Of a DNA stretch of 64,000 nt, positions 55,906 through 64,000 are shown piece by piece; the first letter of the stretch is position 1; each line of letters begins with the position of its first letter. The position numbers and the translations under genes are program-made. Where the stretch lies: NCBI GenBank assembly GCA_003615045.1, contig ML014124.1, positions 124,001 through 188,000 on the forward strand. The letters are read 5' to 3'. The stretch comes from Caulochytrium protostelioides (taxonomy: Eukaryota > Chytridiomycota > Caulochytriomycetes > Caulochytriales > Caulochytriaceae). The notes under the pieces were generated by a model. That model did no database searches and had not been told where the DNA came from. It worked only from the letters and a program-made list of their open reading frames with translations.

Positions 55906-57561
55906 ATGTCTGCTGCTGCCTCGCCTGAGACGAAGCGTGCGAAGGTGCAGGACTCGGCTTCGGCCAACCTGCCCAGCAACGCGGGGGTGCTGTCGGAGCC
56001 GGCGCCCGAGTTCACGGCGGCCCAGAAGGTGCTGCTGAGCCAGCCGGTTAGCGATGGCCTGACGCGCTCGCAGCTGATGGACCCGCAGCTGGTCGGCGGT
56101 CTGACCTACAACGACTTCCTGATCCTGCCGGGCTACATTGACTTTGGCGCGGGCTCGGTGTCGCTGCAGACGCAGATTACGAAACGCCACAAGATTCGCA
56201 CGCCGTTCATCTCGAGCCCGATGGACACCGTCACCGAGGAGTCGATGGCCATCCACATGGCCCTCAACGGCGGCCTTGGCGTGATCCACCACAACTGCTC
56301 GCCGCAGGAGCAGGCCGCGATGGTCCGCCAGGTCAAGAAGTTCGAGAACGGGTTTATCCTGGACCCGAAGGTGCTGAGCCCGACACATACCATCAAGGAC
56401 GTCTACGAAGTCAAGGAGCAGTATGGCTTCTGCGGCATCCCCATCACGCAGGACGGCCGCCTCTTCAGCAAGCTGCTGGGCATCGTGACCTCGCGCGATA
56501 TTGACTTCCTTCACGCGAACCAGGACATCAACACGCCGCTGGCGGAGGTCATGTCGAAGGATCTCATCGTGGCCCCGCTGGGCGTCTCGCTCGTCGAGGC
56601 CCAGAGCATCCTGAAGGACAGCCGCAAGGGCAAGCTGCCCATCGTTGACAAGGAGGGCAACCTCGTGGCGCTGCTCTCGCGCTCGGACCTCATCAAGAAG
56701 CGCGACTACCCGCTCGCGTCGACGACCCCGGGCACGCGTCAGCTGCTCTGCGCCGCCGCCGTCTCGACCCACCTCGAGGACCGCGAGCGTCTGAAGCTGC
56801 TCGTGGACGCCGGCCTCGACATCGTCGTGCTCGACTCGTCGCAGGGCGCGTCGAAGTTCCAGATCGAGATGCTTCAGTTCATCAAGGAGACCTACCCCAA
56901 GCTCGACGTGATTGCGGGCAACGTCGTCACCAAGGAGCAGGCGCGTCTCCTCATTGCCGCTGGCGCGGACGCCCTCCGCGTCGGCATGGGCTCCGGCTCG
57001 ATCTGCATCACTCAGGAGGTCATGGCTTGCGGCCGCCCGCAGGCGACGGCTGTCTGGTCGGTGGCCGCCTTTGCGTCCAAGTTCGGCGTGCCCGTCATTG
57101 CCGACGGCGGCATCTCGAACATCGGCCACATCGTGAAGGCCATGGCGATGGGCGCGAGCGCCGTCATGATGGGCTCGCTGCTCGCCGGCACCCACGAGAG
57201 CCCCGGCGAGTACTTCTACCACGAGGGCAAGCGCCTCAAGAAGTACCGCGGGATGGGCTCGCTCGACGCGATGGAGACCGGCGACGCCGCGGGCAAGCGC
57301 TACTTCAGCGAGAAGGACACCACCAAGGTCGCCCAGGGCGTCGTCGGCGCCGTCGTCGACAAGGGCTCCGTCAAGAAGTTCCTCAGCTACTTGACCATCG
57401 GCGTGCAGCACTCGCTCCAGGACATCGGTAGCCCCAGTGCGGCGCAGTTCCATGCGGACGTCGCCAACGACAAGGTCCGCTTCGAGAAGCGCTCCGCCAG
57501 CGCCCAGCTCGAGGGCGGTGTCCACTCGCTCCACTCGTTCGAGAAGCGTCTGTTCGCTTAA
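55906..57561 (+). CDS. inosine-5'-monophosphate dehydrogenase
   Basis: The enzyme oxidises IMP to XMP with NAD+, the rate-limiting step to GTP. It is a complete 551-residue protein with no intron and a CACCATG start. After an Ala/Ser-rich leader comes [17 protein letters not shown]. The Bateman module of two CBS domains lies at about 155-270 (FCGIPIT, then [19 protein letters not shown]). The catalytic loop [17 protein letters not shown] carries Cys367. The Asp/Gly-rich phosphate site [20 protein letters not shown] and the mobile flap [12 protein letters not shown] follow. Codon use is strongly C/G-ending, consistent with high expression. The upstream leader is pyrimidine-rich. All blocks expected of an active fungal enzyme are present. 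Confidence 0.97.
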   Translation: MSAAASPETKRAKVQDSASANLPSNAGVLSEPAPEFTAAQKVLLSQPVSDGLTRSQLMDPQLVGGLTYNDFLILPGYIDFGAGSVSLQTQITKRHKIRTPFISSPMDTVTEESMAIHMALNGGLGVIHHNCSPQEQAAMVRQVKKFENGFILDPKVLSPTHTIKDVYEVKEQYGFCGIPITQDGRLFSKLLGIVTSRDIDFLHANQDINTPLAEVMSKDLIVAPLGVSLVEAQSILKDSRKGKLPIVDKEGNLVALLSRSDLIKKRDYPLASTTPGTRQLLCAAAVSTHLEDRERLKLLVDAGLDIVVLDSSQGASKFQIEMLQFIKETYPKLDVIAGNVVTKEQARLLIAAGADALRVGMGSGSICITQEVMACGRPQATAVWSVAAFASKFGVPVIADGGISNIGHIVKAMAMGASAVMMGSLLAGTHESPGEYFYHEGKRLKKYRGMGSLDAMETGDAAGKRYFSEKDTTKVAQGVVGAVVDKGSVKKFLSYLTIGVQHSLQDIGSPSAAQFHADVANDKVRFEKRSASAQLEGGVHSLHSFEKRLFA

Positions 57562-58669
57562 GAAACTTGTGAACCTGTTCTGACGCGCCCCGGGACCTTT
57601 TTCTCAAGAAAGGTCATCCTGGCTCCGCTCTCGTCATCCTGTCCCCGTTTTTCTTTTTTCTTTTTTGACGTCGTCTCTTTCTCTCTCCCACATCACACAT
57701 CGCGTCGTCGTTGTCGTCGTTGTCGTCGTTGTCGTCATCTTCAGACGTGAGTGTACAGCGAATCGCTATTTAACATCCAGTGCATCTGATATAGTCGGAT
57801 GGGCGCACGCCTAGTACATACGAGTTGTTGGGACGGCAGTCTTGCCATGGCCGCAGGAGGCAAACTTGGAGGCGCCATAGGCGACCACCACGAGCTTCTT
57901 CAACATGGTCGGCCCCTCGGCGACGTGGTTAAAGCACTTGGAAAACACGTGCTGCAAGCCTCCGTACAACCGCAAGCGCTGCATGTCCAGCGCAGCTTCA
58001 GATACTCGGTCCACGGCGACTGGAGCGTCATTTGGCGCGTCACACGAATGAGGGGGAATAGGGTGATCCCCCCGGTTTCAGCGGTTCTTTATCATTTTTT
58101 TGCCGGAAGTGGCACGGCCATAGACGGGGCGGCCCGCCCAAAGGGTCTGCGCCGCGGACCATGGCCGGAGGGGGCACCGCCGCGGCCGAGCCGGGCATGC
58201 CGTGCCGCGCCGCGCGGTAGCCCGTCCCGGACGCCGCGGCCTGTCCCACCCGCCTTGCGCTTGCACCCGAGGCCCGCCGCAGCGAAGCGATTCACGACCC
58301 GCCGCCGCTTCTCGTCAGCGTCTGCCGCGTGCCGACCCTCCTCGCGCCGCCGCCGCCGCCGCCGCCGCCGACGCCGACGCGTGGCACACCCATGAACCAC
58401 GCACGCGGCAAGCCGGTCTGTCTTGTCAACCATCGCCTTCGCTGGCTTGTCTGGAAGGGTCATGCGAGCGGTTACTGCTCCTGCTGCTGCGCGCACGGGC
58501 GTGGGTGTGTGTGTGTGTGTGCGACCTGGTCCCCGGCACGACGGACGGCCGTGCCATCTCCGCTCCGCATCGTCTTCCTGCGAGAGCATCCGATATCCCG
58601 ACATCCGCTCGATCGCCGACACGCGCGACGCGACCGTTGACCGCATCCCACAAAAGCGCTGCTGCCGCC
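57562..58669. other. intergenic, about 1.1 kb, with a TCGTCGTTG repeat, a CCG run and a GT run
   Basis: Holds the T-rich IMPDH 3' flank (57598-57668), a TCGTCGTTG 9-nt repeat (about 57704-57737), a (CGC)n run at about 58346-58370 and a GT dinucleotide run at 58505-58521 upstream of NDUFA13. A minus-strand coding-like stretch (57984-57811) is treated in the findings. The last 150 bases are probably the NDUFA13 promoter and leader. Confidence 0.5.
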
Positions 58670-59495
58670 ATGGCCTCGTCCTCCGCGACGCCGGTGACCC
58701 GGCAGGACATGCCGCCGCCGGGCGGGTTCCCCAAGACCATCAAGTTCCGCCGATACCTGCCCAAGCGTGGGCCGTCGGGGCTTGTCATCCTCGGCCTGCT
58801 CGGCGCGAGCATGACCTGGGCCTGGAGCAACATCCTCGACACGCGTCGGGAAAAGAAGTAAGTCGGCCGGCCGGCCATCCCGCGTGCCGCATCGACGCCC
58901 GTTCTCGAGGCGAGGCCAGGCTTCATGGCTCAGCCATGCGGTCGCTCGCTGCTGCCCATGGATTCTCTCGTGACCGCACGAGCGACCAAAGGATCATCCG
59001 ATGTCGATATACTCACTCTGCCAATCTATTCGGGGATCTTGATGATGTGTGGGGCTCATACCTATGCTAATCCGCAACGAACTGGGCTGAACCTTCTTTA
59101 GGGAGCTGCTCAATGAAAAGATCTGGGCCCGCATCCACCTCGACCCCATCCTGCGCGCTGAGCAGGACCGCGATACTGTGCGCCGTCTGCGTGCGTTGAA
59201 GGAGCGCGAGGCTGAGATCATGAAGGACGTGCCCGGCTGGTCCGCGATGGACCTCAAGGCCCCGATGCAAGGCATCAACGAGCAGGGCTTCCACGAGCAG
59301 GGCGTCGCGACGCCCGTCTACTACACGAAGCGCTACGTTGCGCCATCGCTCGTCTTTATCCCGCCAGGCAGCGAGTCCCGGATCCCTGCCCAGTGGTGGC
59401 GCGGCTCCCGCAGCGGCATGACCAATTTGCCCTTCCATGAGCGCGAGGGCCTCGGCTTCGACGCCCCGGATGCCGAGCATCCCGAAACGTACTAG
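58670..59495 (+). CDS. NDUFA13: NDUFA13/GRIM-19, accessory subunit of mitochondrial complex I (two exons)
   Basis: Exon 1 is 58670-58857 and exon 2 is 59102-59495. The donor is AAGAA|GTAAGT and the acceptor CTTTAG|GG; the 244-nt intron has a TGCTAAT branch-site candidate at about 59065-59071. Splicing rebuilds a Lys codon and gives 193 residues. Family marks are RQDMPPPGGFP near the N-terminus, RRYLPKRGPSG, a single transmembrane helix (about 37-55, LVILGLLGASMTWAWSNI), and in exon 2 RIHLDPILRAEQDR followed by the signature EAEIMKDVPGW. The usual protein is about 144 residues; here the C-terminal segment after the signature is longer and ends PETY. It should be anchored in the inner membrane within complex I. 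The gene is followed in the same direction by INTS6. Confidence 0.93.
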
Positions 59496-60421
59496 CGCAT
59501 TCACGTATGAGCCCATCGGGGTGACTCCGTGGGGTCGTTCCATGCTTGATGCTGGAGAGGGTCCATCCTGCCTTGCCACGAGGCATCCCCAGCGAGGCAT
59601 ACCCGCCACTCGCTGTTCTCGTTGTCTTTCTCTTATTTCTGTCGTCGGAGACATCGCGCCTCCGTCGACGTTTAATTGATTCTTGTCTATATCCTTTCTG
59701 TGAATCCATAGGCAAGCGGTAGCGCCTCGCTGGCGAGGGATGATTCTCACCATCCGACATTGCGGATGTCGGCCTTGGGCCTCGTAGGTGTGCTGCGCCA
59801 CTTCTCGGCGGTGCGCAACCCCCGGGGGTACGCAGGGCTCGGTCCCAAAGGCAAGACAAGACCCCCGGGTCTCTCCAGGAACGCCGCTCGATCCCATAAG
59901 GCGCCATATATCGCCGCATCGCCGACGATGCGCCAGCGCGTCCATCCGCTCGCACGCCGCCGTGACGGAGGCCAGCTCCCTGTCTTCATGGATCACGTCC
60001 ACCACGCATCTGCCCTTGCGACGCTCGCCGCGGCTCGCGCCTCTCTCACCCATCTGCCGCGCATCGACGGCCGCCGGCGGCGCTATTAGCCTTTCCCTGT
60101 CTTCAGAAGAGACCCCTCCCCGCTCGCGGCGAAAGCCACACCCGTCGGTGCGCATACCGGCAGAATTCGCCTGATCGTCGTCGTCGCGCGGGCCGCGTCG
60201 AACCTACGCTTTCGTGGCGCTCTCTCGGAGCGCCGGCGCTCGGAAGTTCGCAACTGCGCCTCCCCCAAAGCTTGCGCGTCGTATCGTGTCGCATCGCATC
60301 GCATCGCATCGCATCGCATCGCATCGCATCGCATCGCATCGCATCGCGCGGCTTCCCCCTCCATGCTGGCCGGCCGCCACGCTACATTGTCGCCGTCGCC
60401 GCTGCGGCTGCCGCTGGCACG
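59496..60421. other. intergenic, about 0.9 kb, with a GCATC array
   Basis: Between NDUFA13 and INTS6 (both +). The first 250 bases are AT-richer. The GCATC array at 60291-60345 lies about 75 bases before the INTS6 ATG. No other gene seen. Confidence 0.6.
60291..60345. repeat. GCATC pentanucleotide array, eleven copies
   Basis: Eleven exact GCATC units directly upstream of INTS6, placing it in the core promoter or 5' leader. Related GCATGGCATC-type repeats occur at 33780-33815. Confidence 0.92.
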
Positions 60422-63400
60422 ATGCTGTACGCGTTCATCATCGATACCAGCCCGTCCATGAACCGCCAGTTCGTGGGCGGGCTCTCCCTGCTCGAGACGG
60501 CCAAAGCCGGCGTCGAGGCCTTTTTCAAGGTAACGTCTTTTCGTCGTTCTCGTGGCACCGAGCCACAAAACTCCGCTTTAGGAGACTGCGCGTCCTGCCA
60601 TGATGGCCGCTGAGCCCGACGGGCGCCGCCGGCTGTTGTGACATCAGTGCCGGCCGCCGAGGCACTGACTGGCTTGGGTAGTGGGGTGGGCCATCTAGCC
60701 GTGTGAGGCAGCTTCGATCCGGAGCTGGGCCGGGGGTTAGGGGCTCGAGGATACAGCGAGGATCTTGCCGCTGCGTGGGGAGGGACTCTCGCGCCAACGC
60801 AAGGCGTGGCTTCAGCAACGTGCAGCGCGTCGTGCCGTGGACGGGGAAGGAGCGGTCGTGCATTGGCGCAGGGGTCACAACGTGGATGGGATGGTGGCAG
60901 GCGACGGCGCCGTGCCATCGTGGCCGAGAGCGAGGGAGCGTGCTAGGTCGTGTTCGTGGGATGAAGCGGTTCCAAGGGTGCACGGGGCACTCTCGTGGGT
61001 CTGGCGGGTCTTCTCTCGACTTCACTCGATCCCATGCTGGATGCAACGCGAAGAACGACGCTGCGGAGACCCGGGGCCCTCGACGCCTGTGGCGATATGG
61101 CGAGGATGTCTCCGACAAGCCGCGTTTCGCCGCATTTCGCCACGGCCACCGCGATGGGAACGTCCCTGGGGCCGGTGTGGTATGATGCACGATTCACCGC
61201 GATTCGTGTCCCTGACTCACCCTCGTGACTGCCATCATGCGACTGCCATCATTCTTTCTTTGCCGATGTTGGATGCCGTCGGCCCGTGGGTGGTCGAACA
61301 GTGGGAGCGCAAGCGGAGCGATCGGCACGATGACCGCTTTATGCTCTCCACGTATGACAACGCTAGGGGCTCGTTTGTGCAGCTCCTTCCCACGGCCGAC
61401 GACAAAGTCTTTCTGGACCATGTGAAGCATCTGGAGGCCTTCGATGTCGCCGACTCGGGCCGGGTGCTCGGCGATCTGCTGGGCACGCTGCACACCATCC
61501 GGATGGGCGGCGAGCAGCTCGATACCCCCTGCGAGGGCCGCTACTTTGCGAAGCGGCAGCCGACGGTGCTGCTCTGGCTCACGGACGGCATGGCCTCGTA
61601 CTCGATCCAGAACGGCGTCCACTCGCGGCTTGAGATTCCGGCGCTCGATCGCCCCGGCTCCGATCTCTACCAGGAGCCGTTCCGTTGGGACCAGCGACTG
61701 TATGCGCTCCTCATCGCACCCGATGGCGCTCCGCTCGATTCGCAGATCGCGCTGATGGCCAAAGTGATGGGAGGCGCCGCGTGGCAGATCCGCAGCCCCT
61801 TGCAGATGACACAGTGCATCGACAACTTCATGGGCGGCGCCCGCCCGCCGCATCCGAACGTTCCGCCCGAGGTCACCCTGGCCTTCAACACGAGTCTCCA
61901 TACCCTGTGGGACGAGGTACCTGCGGCGTGGGGTCTCGGCAAGACGGACCCGCACTTCCGCATGCCGCTGGAACGCCTCGGCCTTTTCCGGCCGCGCGCC
62001 ACGTGCTGCTTTCCGCTGCCCGAAGCCTACTGGCCCGCGGCAGTCCCCGAAGGCAAGAGCCCGCCGCCGCGGCAGGCGCATCCGAAACTGCTGATCTGTA
62101 CCAAGGACGAGATGTTCGCGATCCCCGAGGGGTATACCCACTACGATCGGTTCACGGTCGAGTTGGGCACGTTTACGCGTGAACTTGCGCGACGGCCCCG
62201 CGGCACGTGCTGGGCCGTCTATGTCGACGGCTGCTGCAAGCCCGGCACCAAGCCTGTGCCTTTTGGGTTTCTCCGCAACTCGGGGCAGGACCGGCCCTCC
62301 GTGTCGCTCTTCGTGCTGCCCCTCAACTTTCCGCGGTTCTTCAAGCTGGTGGACTCGCTTAACAAGTTCCGGCCCAGCCACCGCCGCAACCCACCCGCCG
62401 TCTGGATGACCAGCTGGCAGGACTACCTGGCCTCGCTGCCGTCCTACTATCTTCCCAAGATCCACAAAGCGCTTGCAACGCTCGGTCTCGAGCATGTCTG
62501 CGACGACGTGGAACCCGGCGAGCCCGTCATGGCGCTCGCTCACCAAAAGCAGCGTGACGCCGAAACGGCCTACGATGCGCTGCTGCAGACCTACCTGGCA
62601 TCCACGTCGCGGCCCTCCCAAGCCACGGCCGCCGCCACTGCCCAGGCAGCGGCTGCCGCCATGGCCTCGATGCAAGCCGGCACGGCCGTCCGTGATGCCC
62701 GGCGCCACGACCCCGCTGCGTCCGACGCAGGTGACTCGGGCTCGTCTGCCTCACTGGACCACGCCGACCCGTCGACGCTCGACTATACGGCGCTCCCGCC
62801 GGCCACGCTGCTGCGCCTCGACCCGGCCCTCACACCGCGACACCGGCTGCTGGCGCTCTTCCAGCAGCAGCACCAGTGCATTGGCGGCGCGCCGTTCTCT
62901 GCCTCTGCGGCTTGGACGCCGACGCTGTCGACAACGGCGAGCAGCGTCCCGGGCTATCCGACCGCGCCGTTGCCGACGCTCGCAACGACCACGACGGCGC
63001 CGTCGACGGCGCCGAGGGCGAAGCGCGCGCGATCCCCGGACACGGCGTCGCCGCCGTTCACGGATCCGACGGCGGCACGGGCCGCGTTCGCCGCCATCCT
63101 CACGCCGCCATCGTCGCGCAGCCCGTCCAAGCGCCCGCGGCGCGATGAGGCGCCGCCACGTGCTCGCTCGGGGTCGCCCGCGCGACCCAGCCGGCGGCGA
63201 CTCGCACCGGCGCCGGGCCAGGCCGCGCGCGACCAGCTGCACTGCGTGCCCGTCAGCGAGATGGGCATCTATCAGTCAGTGATGGACCGCAACAAGCCGC
63301 TGCGGTCGCCGTTCGAGGACGACGAGGCCGTGCAGCGCCGCGAGAACACGATGTTCGGCAACCCGTACCGCAACTCGCGCAAGCCGCGCGCGAGCCTCGT

Positions 63401-64000
63401 GGACGCCGCCACCGGCGCGAAGGGCGGTGCCGGCGGCGAGAAGGGTCCGGAGATGGTGAGCATCGATGCGGACGTGCCGACGCCGACGCCGCGCACGCCA
63501 GGTGACGAGGCCGACGAAGCCAACGCCGAGCGGATCGCCAACCAGCTCGATGACCTGGCGATGCTCGATGTGCCGCACCACGAGTCGCTCCGGCTGCCGG
63601 CCGCCGACGGCGCGGACGCCGACGCCGATGCCGACGGCGGCCCGTCAGCGCACTACGGGTACGGGCTGCCGTCGCGCGGGCGCCGCCGGATCCGCGCGCC
63701 GTCCGAGGCCTGGAGCGACGCGCGGTCCGTCAGCAGCGACGGCTCCTTGGCGAGCCGCGACTCGACGCCGAGCATGGCGGCATCGGCCGCGTCCACGGGC
63801 TCGGTTGCGTCGGCCCATCTTTCGGACCGCGCGCGCCGCGCCTACGACTTCACGCGGATCCCGTCGCTGGCGCCGTCGCCGTTACCGGTGCTGATGGCGC
63901 CGCTCGCGGCGGGGCTGGCGGCGGCCGGCGCGCCGCAGGACCTGCGCCGCGCCGCGGCAGCGCCCGCGAGCGAGACGGCCGCGGGAACGCGGGACGCCCT
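60422..64000 (+). CDS. INTS6: Integrator complex subunit 6 (INTS6/DICE1), 3' end beyond window
   Basis: Exon 1 is 60422-60529, 36 codons beginning MLYAFIIDTSPSMNRQFVGG, with the MIDAS-type D-x-S-x-S of a VWA domain and ending FFK. Its donor is AAG|GTAACG. The acceptor is GAACAG|TGG at 61301/61302, after a 772-nt intron. Exon 2 starts WERKRSDRHDDRFMLSTYDN, which aligns without gaps to the family after FMK, and stays open to the window end (about 935 residues seen). Family blocks are LLWLTDGMAS, the hallmark EPFRWDQRLYALLIA, RPRGTCWAVYVDG near residue 340, VWMTSWQDYLASLPSYYLPK, and later EMGIYQSVMDRNKPLRSPF with MFGNPYR. INTS6 is part of the Integrator phosphatase module acting on nascent RNA polymerase II transcripts, including snRNAs. 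A Pro/Ala/Ser-rich, basic linker precedes the last conserved block. The C-terminus is missing. Confidence 0.92.

Noticed and set aside
55888-57534. 548-codon minus ORF opposite IMP dehydrogenase
   Set aside because: Shadow of IMPDH produced by strongly biased codons.
60530-61301. Separate gene within the INTS6 intron
   Set aside because: Frames on both strands inside the 772-nt intron are Arg/Ser-rich, without family similarity or splice support.
61194-62708. 504-codon minus ORF opposite INTS6
   Set aside because: Antisense shadow; the + strand frame holds the INTS6 family blocks.

Overview
This 64 kb window is eukaryotic nuclear DNA. It is GC-rich, has few and short introns (about 140 to 330 nt, one of 772 nt), has long intergenic regions, and its conserved genes match eukaryotic families. 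The gene mix suggests a zoosporic (chytrid-type) fungus. Fungal-type features are a cytosolic hybrid histidine kinase, aspartate-semialdehyde dehydrogenase, a Crz1-like zinc-finger regulator and an RVxF protein with a fungal-style C-terminus. Axonemal genes (CCDC96/CFAP184, DNAL4, a PIERCE-type microtubule inner protein) indicate that the organism builds flagella. No species is claimed; this is inference from gene content.

Layout, left to right. 0-6 kb: 3' end of a TauD/TfdA-type dioxygenase (+), ARPC1 of the Arp2/3 complex (-), a kinesin-13 microtubule depolymerase (-). 6-13.4 kb: one 2,306-residue hybrid histidine kinase (-). 15-24 kb, all on the minus strand: a glutathione-peroxidase-like protein, a type II DnaJ (Sis1/DNAJB1 type), the ciliary coiled-coil protein CCDC96, and the three-exon axonemal dynein light chain DNAL4. 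25-31 kb: eIF3m (+), GOLPH3/Vps74 (-), aspartate-semialdehyde dehydrogenase (-). 32.4-36.8 kb: a two-exon PIERCE-like ciliary protein (+) and an RVxF protein (+). 36.8-46.4 kb: a 9.7 kb stretch with no gene I can support. 46-55 kb: a poly-Q Crz1-like C2H2 factor (+), a four-helix membrane protein (-), a Gyp7/TBC1D15-type RabGAP (+) and, just after it, a broken C-terminal scrap of a TnpB/Fanzor-like protein. 56-64 kb, all +: IMP dehydrogenase, NDUFA13 (two exons) and INTS6 (two exons seen, cut off by the window end).

Most genes are housekeeping genes: translation, Golgi retention, complex I, GTP synthesis, amino-acid synthesis, snRNA 3' processing. A cytoskeleton/flagellum theme recurs: Arp2/3 and kinesin-13 within 5 kb, CCDC96 and DNAL4 adjacent on one strand, and the PIERCE-like gene 9 kb further on. 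Five genes (ARPC1, DNAL4, PIERCE-like, NDUFA13, INTS6) only become complete or recognisable after splicing; I reconstructed their junctions by eye from GT-AG borders, reading phase and family alignment from memory. A sixth junction, at the 5' end of the kinesin, is weaker. Intergenic DNA carries many short tandem repeats and several AT-richer islands. Some of these contain small coding-like ORFs that I could not identify and report only as findings.
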